64,000 nt of DNA from a virus. The translations under genes and the position numbers were made by a program. Positions 8,729 to 17,488 of the stretch are shown in pieces. The notes beneath the pieces are model-generated. The model saw only the letters and a program-made list of their open reading frames with translations. It searched no databases and was not told the DNA's origin. The stretch is from the IMG/VR virus record IMGVR_UViG_3300025012_000067, positions 1 through 64,000 of that record. The stretch is one strand, 5' to 3'. Positions within the stretch are counted from its first letter, which is position 1. Each line of letters opens with the position of its first letter.

Positions 8729-9477
8729 TGACAATTAAAAAGGATATAGCAGAAGAAAGAATACGAATTGGCAAAGCAGTACAGAAAAGCAAACTTGGTG
8801 CTGCTATTGCTGATAGAATTTTAAATCCAATTCTTGACTCTGTAGAAAAAGAAATGGAGGATGTAGCCCATTGGGTGGGTGAATTTGTTGTTGCCCATTT
8901 AAGAGAAAATATTTTAAATAATCAACCGGTAGGAAGAGAATATACAATTGTTTTGGTAGAAGGTGATGGTGAAAAAAATCAATATACTGAATTGGGAAAA
9001 TATACGGCTTCTGCTCCCGGCCAGCCTCCTGCTTCCTTTGATAGTGGTTTAGGTGTTCCCACAGGTACATTATTTAATTCAATTGATTTTGAAATAGATG
9101 GTACGGGTAGAATAAGGGTGGGTGTATTTAAATCAACGGGAACTGAATACACTTCTTTGTTTTATAGGGGTGGAAAAATATTTGTTTCAGAAGGTGGTGA
9201 AGGAAACAGAACTCCCGTTGAAGTATATGCAAATGCTTTAGATACAGGTGCTTCAGGTGGTGCATGGTCAGTTGAAGAACGTCCTTGGTTTAGAAATATA
9301 ATGGAAGAATTAAGGCCACAAATAAGAAAAACGATAAGAGATAGATTAAATAGAGCATTAAAAAGAAGAACAAGAAGCAAAGGCGGAAGAACAGCCATTT
9401 ATTTTCGTGTCTATTTTGATAATAAAAAAGCATTGGAATCTTCAAGTGGAAATGATGAAGAATGGTGGGAGGAATAG
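8728..9477 (+). CDS. Neck / tail-completion protein, HK97 gp10-like
   Basis: 249 residues, overlapping the previous stop (TGATG). N-terminal helix (about 10-65), an inserted glycine-rich central part (ASAPGQPPASFDSG) and the C-terminal ERPWFRNIMEELRPQIRKTI segment that is typical of gp10-like minor tail proteins. The C-terminus is basic, then acidic. Probably joins head and tail or completes the tail terminator ring. Longer than most family members because of the Gly-rich insert. Confidence 0.65.
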   Translation: MTIKKDIAEERIRIGKAVQKSKLGAAIADRILNPILDSVEKEMEDVAHWVGEFVVAHLRENILNNQPVGREYTIVLVEGDGEKNQYTELGKYTASAPGQPPASFDSGLGVPTGTLFNSIDFEIDGTGRIRVGVFKSTGTEYTSLFYRGGKIFVSEGGEGNRTPVEVYANALDTGASGGAWSVEERPWFRNIMEELRPQIRKTIRDRLNRALKRRTRSKGGRTAIYFRVYFDNKKALESSSGNDEEWWEE

Positions 9478-9915
9478 ATGTTAGAAACCAATGCAGAAAT
9501 CATTGATATAATTTTAGCTGACAATACAATTAAAACACTTCTTGGTCATACTTCTGATGATGAAAGAATTTATGCTTGGAATCCATCGGAAGATATTATA
9601 TACTCAAGTAGTAAAAAAGGTGCTATTCTTTATAAAGAAGCAACAGGAAAAAGACCTCCTAGATGGTCTTATCCTCACCAGTTTTCCAACTCAACCTTGT
9701 TTTTTAAGGTTGTTTCCATAGACCAAGAAACAACAGATAAAATAGGTGAAAGACTAATTGATTTATTTGATATTAAAAACATACAAACAACAAACTGGCA
9801 TATCAAACACATTGAGTTGGTTTCTTATAATGATTCTGTTCCAGAAGGAACACCACCTAATACACAATGGGTAAAAGTGGTAAGTTTTATGTTTTCAAAT
9901 GTATTTAGAAGATGA
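9478..9915 (+). CDS. Tail terminator-like protein
   Basis: 145 residues, starting immediately after the preceding stop. Pattern of short helices then strands: NAEIIDIILADNTIKTLLG, KGAILYKEA, STLFFKVVS, IGERLIDLFD, HIKHIELVS, VKVVSFMFSNVF. This resembles tail terminators (lambda gpU / SPP1 gp17 / DUF3168 group) that cap the tail tube. Position immediately before the tube gene supports this. Confidence 0.6.
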   Translation: MLETNAEIIDIILADNTIKTLLGHTSDDERIYAWNPSEDIIYSSSKKGAILYKEATGKRPPRWSYPHQFSNSTLFFKVVSIDQETTDKIGERLIDLFDIKNIQTTNWHIKHIELVSYNDSVPEGTPPNTQWVKVVSFMFSNVFRR

Positions 9916-9920
9916 TTTGA

Positions 9921-9960
9921 TTTTGATAAGAAAATGCTTTTAGCAAAAAACTTATCAAAA
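9921..9960. repeat. Perfect 10-bp inverted repeat before tail-tube gene
   Basis: TTTTGATAAG (9921-9930) and CTTATCAAAA (9951-9960), 20-nt spacer that itself contains GCTTTTAGC. No T-run follows, so a terminator is less likely than an mRNA-stabilising hairpin or operator. Confidence 0.5.
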
Positions 9961-10043
9961 GATAATCAAAAATAAGGGGAAGCAAGTTTACAGGGGATTC
10001 ACCGTAAAACAATTTAATTGAATTTAAAAAGGAGAATTAAACA

Positions 10044-10562
10044 ATGATGACTGTATATACCACTGCATTTGATTCTGATAATATCTCCATTGGTCCTGCG
10101 AATGTTTACTTTAAAGGGCGTCACGTTGGTCATACCTATGGTGGTGTGTCTATTTCCATTACGCAAAATGTTTATGAATTGAAATCTGACCAATATGGGG
10201 AAACCCCTGTAAAAATTCTTGATGCCGGTCTTGTTCTTGAAGTTACGGCAAATCTGACTGAAGCCACTTTTGAAAACCTTAAAATGCTTTTTTCTTCGGC
10301 TGAGGATAATACTACTTTCCTTACCTTTGGTAAACCTGTTGGTGGTGCAATTGAAACAGGTGAATTGGTCATTGAACCTACAGATGGAACCGATATTTTC
10401 CAGATTTACAAAGCTGCTGCAAACATTGGTGGTGCTATTGAAATTGGTTTCACCACAGATAATCAGCGTATTTACGCCTGTAAGTTTGTCGGGCTGATTG
10501 ACGACAGCCGGGTATCGGGGGACCAATTGTTCCGCATATCCGGCTATAGCAGTCCTACGTAA
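10044..10562 (+). CDS. Major tail (tube) protein
   Basis: 172 residues, AAGGAG upstream; two consecutive ATG codons, the first used here. The protein has the tail-tube pattern: an early FDSDNISIGPANVYFKG segment, GGVSISITQNVYELKSDQYG, VLEVTANLTEATFENLKM and the C-terminal KFVGLIDDSRVSGDQLFRI strands. It polymerises as stacked hexamers around the tape measure. Flanked by inverted repeats on both sides, as expected for a highly expressed late gene. No sheath gene follows, pointing to a non-contractile tail. Confidence 0.85.
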   Translation: MMTVYTTAFDSDNISIGPANVYFKGRHVGHTYGGVSISITQNVYELKSDQYGETPVKILDAGLVLEVTANLTEATFENLKMLFSSAEDNTTFLTFGKPVGGAIETGELVIEPTDGTDIFQIYKAAANIGGAIEIGFTTDNQRIYACKFVGLIDDSRVSGDQLFRISGYSSPT

Positions 10563-10577
10563 TTGCGGGTTGACTTC

Positions 10578-10649
10578 TTATCTTAATTTGTAGTACAAAG
10601 TATTAGGGGTAGGGCAAAACCTACCCCTAATACAAACTACAAAAGATAA
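10578..10649. repeat. Long inverted repeat between tail tube and homing endonuclease
   Basis: A perfect 14-bp stem, GTATTAGGGGTAGG (10600-10613) with CCTACCCCTAATAC (10620-10633), closes a 6-nt GCAAAA loop. It is extended by TTTGTAG (10587-10593) with CTACAAA (10637-10643) and TTATCTT (10578-10584) with AAGATAA (10643-10649). It may be the tail-tube terminator, although no clear T-run follows. The outermost 3' part touches the ribosome-binding site of the next gene. Confidence 0.8.
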
Positions 10650-10662
10650 GGAGAGAAAGACA

Positions 10663-11358
10663 ATGAGAGGCAAAAATGGAGGAAAAAGTCAATTTTTAGA
10701 AGATTTAACTGGAAGAGACTTTAATAGATTAACTGTAATTGAATGGTTGGGAAATGGTTATTGGCTGTGTAGATGTGCTTGTGGAAACAAAAACAGGGTA
10801 AAAACAAGTAAATTGAAATCAGGACATACAAAAAGTTGTGGTTGTCTCCATAAAGAAATTAACAAACAAACAAAGAATGTAAAGCATGGATTTTGGAATA
10901 ATAAATTTTCAAAAGGAACAATGAAGTTTTATCTAATGTGGCAAAATATAAAAGCAAGGTGTAATAACCCAAATCTTAAAGCATATAAGAATTACGGTGG
11001 TAGGGGTATAACATATGACCCCAGATGGAATGATTTTTTAGAATTCAAAAAGGACATGTATTTTCAGTATTTGGTAGCAATTAGAGTTAAAAAAATAAAA
11101 AATCCTTCCATTGAAAGAAAAGATGTAAACGGAAATTACTGTAAAGAAAATTGTACTTTTATTACTTTCACTGAACAATTAAAAAACCAAAGGACTACTC
11201 GTTCATTTATTGCTATTTCCCCTGAAGGAAAAGAATATAGTGGAAAAAATGTAAATGAGTTTTGTAAAAAGCATGGGCTTAATTCTTCTCATGTTTATTA
11301 TTGTTTAGATGGAAAAGAAAAGCAACACAAGGGTTGGAAATTTAAAAAGGTTGATTAG
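10663..11358 (+). CDS. Free-standing homing endonuclease-like protein
   Basis: 231 residues. Three parts: an N-terminal DNA-binding segment (LTGRDFNRLTVIEW, then CRCACG and SCGCL Cys pairs, residues 14-65); a central nuclease-like part with LMWQNIKARCNNP, YKNYGGRGI, DPRWNDFLEF and ERKDVNGNYCKENCTFI, common in phage HNH/AP2-type mobile nucleases; and a C-terminal modular DNA-binding repeat (NUMOD/IENR1-like: NVNEFCKKHGLNSSHVYYC, HKGWKF). It lies between tail tube and tail chaperone, where it does not belong functionally, so it is most likely a mobile intergenic gene. The catalytic mechanism is inferred from family resemblance. Confidence 0.8.
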   Translation: MRGKNGGKSQFLEDLTGRDFNRLTVIEWLGNGYWLCRCACGNKNRVKTSKLKSGHTKSCGCLHKEINKQTKNVKHGFWNNKFSKGTMKFYLMWQNIKARCNNPNLKAYKNYGGRGITYDPRWNDFLEFKKDMYFQYLVAIRVKKIKNPSIERKDVNGNYCKENCTFITFTEQLKNQRTTRSFIAISPEGKEYSGKNVNEFCKKHGLNSSHVYYCLDGKEKQHKGWKFKKVD

Positions 11359-11399
11359 TTTTGCAGTAATTATTTTAAAACTCTAAAGGAGATAAGAAA

Positions 11400-11762
11400 A
11401 TGTCTGAAATGATTTCTTTTGATGATTTGGCAAATGACACCAAGTTTACTTTTAAAGACCAGATTTATGTAATTCCTGCTATCACTAATGAAAAAGCAAT
11501 GGAATTGTTTAAGCAGGGAAAAGCAATGAAAAAAGACGGTTCTATTGATTCCCCTGATTTGGCTAAGCCGGAAGAAAGTGAAGATAATGTTTCTTTCCAA
11601 TTTGAATATATCAGTTCTGCCATTGTAAAAGAAAATGGAGAAAAAGTTACCCCCGAAGAAATTAAACAGTGGCCGATGAAAGTTAGTCTTGCTGTTATGA
11701 AATTGATTAATAAATGTATTTCCGGTATTGATGAGGATTCCCCTGAAGAAAAAAAGCAATAA
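11400..11762 (+). CDS. Tail assembly chaperone, short form (G-like)
   Basis: 120 residues, mostly helical with an acidic C-terminus (DEDSPEEKKQ). Located between tube and tape measure, where lambda gpG-type chaperones lie. Product of normal termination at TAA 11760-11762. The last codons before the stop contain the slippery sequence that makes the longer GT form. No enzymatic motif; it is expected to coat the tape measure during tail assembly. Confidence 0.8.
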   Translation: MSEMISFDDLANDTKFTFKDQIYVIPAITNEKAMELFKQGKAMKKDGSIDSPDLAKPEESEDNVSFQFEYISSAIVKENGEKVTPEEIKQWPMKVSLAVMKLINKCISGIDEDSPEEKKQ

Positions 11763-12067
11763 GTCAGGTTCGGGAATACATTCAAATTATCAAAGCAACT
11801 AAGGGCGGGATAAGCCTGAATGATATAAAAAAATTACCTTATTCTCAATATGTACTTATCAGAAAGGCGGCAGAATTAGAGGAAGTCAGGGAACGAATCT
11901 CTTTGATAACCGATATGAATGCCGCCTTTTCTGGTAATAAGGAGCATGTTAAGGATTTGGAAAAGAAATTTCAGAAAATATTTGGAAATAAAATCCTTGG
12001 GAATGCTTTGGAGAATGTAAAACCTGATTCTGACTGGAAATCAAGATTATCACGATTTAAGCGATAA
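11400..12067 (+). CDS. Tail assembly chaperone, long form (GT-like) by -1 frameshift
   Basis: An uninterrupted -1 frame runs past the G-form stop to TAA 12065-12067 and has no start codon near its beginning. Slipping at A-AAA-AAG (11750-11756) joins residue 119 of the short form to 103 residues beginning AISQVREYIQIIKATKGG and ending SRLSRFKR, giving 222 residues. This T-like part is coding in character (KLPYSQYVLIRKAAELEEVRERI) and ends 32 bases before the tape-measure start. Frameshifted G/GT pairs at this place are conserved in long-tailed phages. Confidence 0.85.
11750..11756 (+). promoter_or_regulatory. -1 ribosomal frameshift site A AAA AAG
   Basis: The heptamer is in the correct phase (0-frame codons AAA AAG) and is the same as the slippery site of E. 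coli dnaX. The 0-frame stop follows two codons later. I could not identify a convincing downstream pseudoknot by eye. Confidence 0.85.
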
Positions 12068-12099
12068 ATTTTTATTTATATAAATGAGGGAAATATATC

Positions 12100-15000
12100 A
12101 TGGCTGAAAATACTGGAAATGAAATAACTGAAGACATTGTTTTAGAACTAAAAACCAATTTTGAATCTGAATTGAGAAATGCTGCTGCCCAATATTCTTC
12201 TTTTCAGAAGAAAGCGGGTAACGTTTCCCGTTCTGTGGAACAGAATATCAATTCGATGTATAAACAGGTTTCCAGTAACCTGTCTTCCATGATGAGGGGG
12301 GTTCAATCAACTGTTGCTTCTTCTATTAATATGACTAGAGGGGCAATGCGGGAAACACAGAATGAAAGTATTAAATTAAGTAAGACGTATGAAACTTATG
12401 TTAATAGAATGCTGCAATTGCAAAATAAAGTCAGAAGTGTTGCTGATGATAAAATTATGCAACCTACTGGTAAAGCGGAAGCAATCAAAGGATTGGATAA
12501 AATAGCTAAGGAAGAAACTGTAAAAGCAGCAAATGATATGTTTTTGCAATTGGGTAGCATATCTAAAAATGCTTCTCAAACTATTTTTAAATCTGTAAAT
12601 GATTCTTTCAATTCAATTAAGCAATTGGCTAAAGGCACAAAAGATACTTTGGTTGATTTACAGGTTGCCATTAATAATAGTGGAAAAGCTGGTAATGTTT
12701 CTGTCGCAAAAGAAAGTATTTCTAAAATAGATGAACAATTAAAAGGTGCAAGAACGGCTTTAAAAGAACAAGCCAAACAAGTTGTTGCTGCTGAACAGGA
12801 AATGCAGAATGCCAGAACTGCAATGCAAGGTCAGACGGATGCTAAATTACTTGTTCAACAGGAACAATATTTTAAACAAACAGTTCAGAATGTAACCAGA
12901 ATTCAAAAGGCATATCATGATACGGAAAAACAAGTAGCCAAATTATCTGAAACAATTGCACAGGGAAAAAATAAAATAACCCAAGGTGCTGAAGGTGTAA
13001 AGAATAAAATTAAATTGGAAATTGATTCCACTAATGTTGATTCCCAATTTAAATCAATAATGTCCAATTTCAAAGAATCAATTTCTTTAGCTGCTTCTGG
13101 AATCAGTAAGGAGTTTAAAAATAGTGTTGACCAAGGACAAATTTTAAAAAGTACATTGAACGGAAATGTTAAAGCATTGGAAAATATGCTTTCTGAGGCT
13201 AAAAAACTTCACGCTACTGGATTGGTTGATGCTTCTGGTGAAATAAGTAAAATTGAAAGCATCCTGAATAAAACAAAAGAATTTAAAACTGAATTTAAAG
13301 AGATTCAAAAATTAGCCAATTTCTTTGATATTGCAAAATGGAATGAAAAAATAAATCAGGCTAAAAAATCTATCACTGATTTAAGGGCTAAAATTGATGA
13401 AACTTTAAACGCGGAACCAAAATTAAAACCAAAAAAATCAAATATTTATGATTTACAAAAAGCAAAAGAGAATTTAGACAATATTGCAAAACTTGAACAA
13501 CAAATGGTCAATGAAAGAAAAAAAGTAGAAAAAGATATTCAAGACATTGAAAAACAATCACAAAAAGTTAGGCTCCAAATAACTAAGCAAACTAATCAAG
13601 AAGTCATTGAATCTCTGAACGAAACACAGAACATTTTACAAAATAAAGCTAATGAATTAAGGAGTATTTTAAATTCAGCATTTTCACCTGATACAAGTAA
13701 ACTCCAAAAAGATGTTGCCAATACTGCTAAAAGAATGCACAAAGAAATTACTGATTCTTTAAAAAATATTAGTAAAGAACCAAAAGAAGAATTTGATAAA
13801 ATAAAGGCTATGTTTGTTGACTTGAACAATAAGTATGGAAAATTATCTACCAAAAAACTCATTGGTGATAAAACTGTTTCTGATTTTAAAGCAAAATCAG
13901 AGATAATAACCAATGCTGTTAAGAAATATGATGATGAAATTAAAATTTTAATGGCAAATATAGAAAAATTACAAAAATTACAAAAGATGGGTTTGGCCCC
14001 AAAATCTAGTGCTGATTTAGAACAAATGAAAGCACAATTAACAGAAATGAAAAGAAATGCTAGTGAATTAAACCAAATAAGAATGAAAGCAATTAATCAG
14101 TCTGAGGCACTTGCAAGGCAGGCGTCTAAAGGTTTGTTCCGTCACGGTTGGGAAATGATAAGAAATTTCCGGTGGCAAGTTGCCGGTTTGATTTACCTTG
14201 TTACCAAAGCAGTAAATGCAATCAAACAAACATTTGTTAAAACCTTGAGTGATGTTCAAAAATTCAGAATAGATGCAATGTCTATTGCTGCTTCTATGGT
14301 TTATTCAATAGTTGGCAACACAAAAGAATCTTTTGCTATTGCTTATGAATATTCAAAAGAGTTGCTTAGGAAAATGGAATTGGAGGCGGCAAGAACAATA
14401 TTGACGCTTGAAGATATGACCATGCTTGTTAAAACTTTCAGTCAAGCGGGCATGGTTCCTAAATCAGATGACGATGTTAGAAAAATTGCAACAATTGGTA
14501 CAGCCATTAAAACGCTCACTGAGGGTATGGCTAATGCTGGTGTTCAAATGCGTCAAGAATTATATGCTGTAATTCAGGGAAGACAAAGGGCAACAGACCA
14601 GTTGGCAATGATGTTTAAATTTGTTGGTGTGAATATTCAAAAGGTAATGGATGAAGCTAAAAAAGAGGGAAAATCAATAATTGAAGCATTGGCTAAAGCA
14701 CTAGAACCTTTTGAAGAAGTAAATAAAAAATTGGGGGATGAATACCAAACACAAATAAACAAGTTAAACATCATTTGGGACAGAATTAAACGTATTGGTG
14801 CTGATTCCACTTTAGATGCTCTTGCTAAAACTATAAAAGAACTGAATGCCTCTTTTATGGATTCAAAAGGGAATTTGACTGATGCAGGATTAGGTTTAGC
14901 CAAAGCACTCCAATTTGCTATGGAGATAATGAATTCTATTGTTGTTCAACTTGGTTCTGCTTTTGGTTCATTGGTTGACTTGGACCAAAAATCGACTGCA

Positions 15001-17097
15001 TGGGCTACAGCACTTAATGTTGTAAATGGTTTTCTTTTTGTTACTGCTGAATTAATTGATGAAATATTAACTGATTTAAGTCTGGTTGTTAATAAAACCA
15101 GAGGGTTTTATAATTATCTGCTTCTTGAATTTAAAGAAGCTAAAAAATTCATGGATGCTGCTGATAGTTCTGATGAAAAAAGAAATCAGAGAATGATTAA
15201 CAGATTAAATGCTTTAGCTGATGCAAATGATAGAATGCAGAAAACTTTTGAAAATGCAAAAAATGAAGCACTTAAATTAGGTGCTGTACTTCTTAATTTG
15301 CCTTTTTCTGATTTTGAAGCAATTGAAAAAATGTCTACTAAAATAAATGAGGCAAAAAGAAATGCTCTTTCTGAACCACAGAAAATTGAATTTGATTATA
15401 GTTTGGGAATTGAATCAACAAAGGCAATAAAAGAAGGTCTTATAAATAATTATAACACTATATTGAAAGCATATAATGCTGCCGTTGCTAAGGGTGTAAA
15501 ATTAGATGATGAACAAACAGAGAGTATAAAAAACAGAGTACAGGCACAAATTGATGGTTTGGCTATGATTAGGAATTATGAAAAGGCTTTGTATGATGAA
15601 AAAATGCACAAATTAGCTGAACTGAATAAAAAAGGAAGTAAAGAAGAAATTAATTGGACTTCTCAAATTGATTCGTTTAGAGAATCACTGAATAAAGCTG
15701 AAAGCCCCTTAGAAAAATTGGAAAAAAGATGGACCAAAATAAGTATTGAATTTAAAAATCTTTATGCAAAAGCACCGGAAGAATTTAAAAAGCAGTTAAA
15801 AGAAATTGAAAAAATAATGCCTGATATTTTTAAATTGGAATCAGACGTTATTTTTGATGACATGGAAGCAGAGTTTAATTCTGTAATGGAATCTATTAAA
15901 TCTCATGAAGTTCTTTCTCCGTTTGAAAGAATAAATAATGAGATGGATAAAATGATTTTGAATTTTTCAAAAAATGATAAACTTTCTGATGAGATGAAAA
16001 AAAATCTTCTGGAAGCTGCAAATATAGCAAAAGCAGAAAGAATGGAATTGGAAGGAATATCACTTGAATTGGAAAAGCAAAATGCAATTTTTAGGGCTAG
16101 GAATTCCTATGCTGATTTGGTTGGTACTGGCTACAGACCAAAAGATAAACAATTAGCTGATTTGTTGGCTCTTGAGGCACAATATAAGCAATCAGCTAAA
16201 AGTATTATGGCTGAAATTGATAAAATAAGTGACAAATGGGCAACTGATAAAAATGGGATACCTGAAAGTGAAAAACAAAGAATAAAAGCATTGGAACAGG
16301 AATTAACTAACCTTGGCAAATCTCTTGATTTCCATAAAAAACAAGTTCAGGAACCGTTTTGGAATGATTTAAGGGAAATGTCTAAAGGTTGGTTTGATGA
16401 TTTTGCTGATGTTTTAAATGAAGCAGCATTTAACCTTGATTCTTTTTCTGAAAATTTCAGGCAATTTATTACTGACATTGCAAGAGAAGCATCCAGAGCA
16501 TGGATTAAAAGAAACATTACTGATAATTTAATGAACTTACTTCCTGATTTAACAGGGGAGAAAAAAGAAGGTGAAAAAGGAGCAAAAGCAGAAATTTTTG
16601 ATGTTATGAAAAAGGGATGGGAAAAAACTTCTGAAATGTTTAAGGGTGGTTTTGATAAATTTGTTGAAATTTCAGGTAAAGGGTTTGATTTATTAAAAAG
16701 TGGTTTATCCAGTATTTTTGATACAATTATGAGTATGTTTTCCTCAGAGAATATAAGTGGTGCTTGGGATGCCCTTATTGGTATTGGTAGTTCCATTGCT
16801 GGCATGTTTGGTGTTGGTGGTGGAACTACTAAAATGGCTGATGGTGGAATTATTAAAGAGCCTATTATAGGTCGTGGTTTACGCTCAGGAACTACGTATA
16901 ACTTTGGGGAGGGTGGTAAGCCCGAGTTGGTTACGCCTTTAAGCCAACTGAAATCCAGTGGCACTAATAATCTTTCTATTAGTATTCCAGTAAGTGTTTC
17001 TGGTGGAATGGATAATAGAACCATTGCTAGACTTAAATCTGAATTGCAGAGGGTAACAGAGGAAACAACTCTGAGAATTATCAAGGAGCACAGCTAA
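12100..17097 (+). CDS. Tail tape measure protein
   Basis: 1665 residues, the largest protein here. Residues 1-650 are continuous coiled coil (Lys/Gln/Asn-rich, repeated KxxLxx heptads). A hydrophobic stretch FRWQVAGLIYLVTKAV lies at about 690, followed by more helical regions, and the C-terminus has Gly-rich hydrophobic segments (IGIGSSIAGMFGVGGG) and the ADGGIIKEPIIG / NFGEGGKPELVTPL pattern seen at the end of many tape measures. It sets tail length and probably leaves the tail during DNA injection. At the usual 1.5 angstrom per residue it would give a tail of roughly 250 nm (inference). No lytic domain recognised. Confidence 0.93.
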   Translation: MAENTGNEITEDIVLELKTNFESELRNAAAQYSSFQKKAGNVSRSVEQNINSMYKQVSSNLSSMMRGVQSTVASSINMTRGAMRETQNESIKLSKTYETYVNRMLQLQNKVRSVADDKIMQPTGKAEAIKGLDKIAKEETVKAANDMFLQLGSISKNASQTIFKSVNDSFNSIKQLAKGTKDTLVDLQVAINNSGKAGNVSVAKESISKIDEQLKGARTALKEQAKQVVAAEQEMQNARTAMQGQTDAKLLVQQEQYFKQTVQNVTRIQKAYHDTEKQVAKLSETIAQGKNKITQGAEGVKNKIKLEIDSTNVDSQFKSIMSNFKESISLAASGISKEFKNSVDQGQILKSTLNGNVKALENMLSEAKKLHATGLVDASGEISKIESILNKTKEFKTEFKEIQKLANFFDIAKWNEKINQAKKSITDLRAKIDETLNAEPKLKPKKSNIYDLQKAKENLDNIAKLEQQMVNERKKVEKDIQDIEKQSQKVRLQITKQTNQEVIESLNETQNILQNKANELRSILNSAFSPDTSKLQKDVANTAKRMHKEITDSLKNISKEPKEEFDKIKAMFVDLNNKYGKLSTKKLIGDKTVSDFKAKSEIITNAVKKYDDEIKILMANIEKLQKLQKMGLAPKSSADLEQMKAQLTEMKRNASELNQIRMKAINQSEALARQASKGLFRHGWEMIRNFRWQVAGLIYLVTKAVNAIKQTFVKTLSDVQKFRIDAMSIAASMVYSIVGNTKESFAIAYEYSKELLRKMELEAARTILTLEDMTMLVKTFSQAGMVPKSDDDVRKIATIGTAIKTLTEGMANAGVQMRQELYAVIQGRQRATDQLAMMFKFVGVNIQKVMDEAKKEGKSIIEALAKALEPFEEVNKKLGDEYQTQINKLNIIWDRIKRIGADSTLDALAKTIKELNASFMDSKGNLTDAGLGLAKALQFAMEIMNSIVVQLGSAFGSLVDLDQKSTAWATALNVVNGFLFVTAELIDEILTDLSLVVNKTRGFYNYLLLEFKEAKKFMDAADSSDEKRNQRMINRLNALADANDRMQKTFENAKNEALKLGAVLLNLPFSDFEAIEKMSTKINEAKRNALSEPQKIEFDYSLGIESTKAIKEGLINNYNTILKAYNAAVAKGVKLDDEQTESIKNRVQAQIDGLAMIRNYEKALYDEKMHKLAELNKKGSKEEINWTSQIDSFRESLNKAESPLEKLEKRWTKISIEFKNLYAKAPEEFKKQLKEIEKIMPDIFKLESDVIFDDMEAEFNSVMESIKSHEVLSPFERINNEMDKMILNFSKNDKLSDEMKKNLLEAANIAKAERMELEGISLELEKQNAIFRARNSYADLVGTGYRPKDKQLADLLALEAQYKQSAKSIMAEIDKISDKWATDKNGIPESEKQRIKALEQELTNLGKSLDFHKKQVQEPFWNDLREMSKGWFDDFADVLNEAAFNLDSFSENFRQFITDIAREASRAWIKRNITDNLMNLLPDLTGEKKEGEKGAKAEIFDVMKKGWEKTSEMFKGGFDKFVEISGKGFDLLKSGLSSIFDTIMSMFSSENISGAWDALIGIGSSIAGMFGVGGGTTKMADGGIIKEPIIGRGLRSGTTYNFGEGGKPELVTPLSQLKSSGTNNLSISIPVSVSGGMDNRTIARLKSELQRVTEETTLRIIKEHS

Positions 17098-17474
17098 TGA
17101 ATAAAATGATATTAGGTGGGGTGACATTTACATATAATTCAAAAATTAGTTTTCCAGTAATTAAACCAAGAAAAAGAAATTCAACGGTTGACACTTATGG
17201 TGGCATTGCTTATTTTGCTTTGGACCCTGTTATAGCAGGAGTAATTATTCCTTTGGAATGGGATTGGATGCCAGCAGCACAATTTAATTCTTTAAATACA
17301 TTATATCAAGCTGATGAATTGATTGTTTTTGACCCTTCAGGTGGTGAGGAAGCAGCAACAACGTACAATGTAATTATAAAAGAATTGGATGGAATTTATT
17401 GGTTGAATTTAGATACCAATGAATCTTATCGTGAAAAAGTTAAAATGGAATTATTGATAATAAGTCAGAATTAA
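17097..17474 (+). CDS. Small minor tail protein
   Basis: 125 residues, start overlapping the tape-measure stop by one base (TAATG). Beta-rich: MILGGVTFTYNSKISFPVI, GIAYFALDPVIAGVIIPLEWDW, then EKVKMELLIISQN. It lies between tape measure and hub protein, the slot of distal or minor tail proteins (lambda gpM/gpL region). No family recognised with certainty. Confidence 0.6.
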   Translation: MNKMILGGVTFTYNSKISFPVIKPRKRNSTVDTYGGIAYFALDPVIAGVIIPLEWDWMPAAQFNSLNTLYQADELIVFDPSGGEEAATTYNVIIKELDGIYWLNLDTNESYREKVKMELLIISQN

Positions 17475-17488
17475 AGAGGGAAAATATA

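Noticed and set aside
16347-17084. Minus-strand 245-residue frame opposite the tape measure C-terminus
   Set aside because: Antisense shadow of a strong coding region, no ribosome site, opposite direction to the whole operon.
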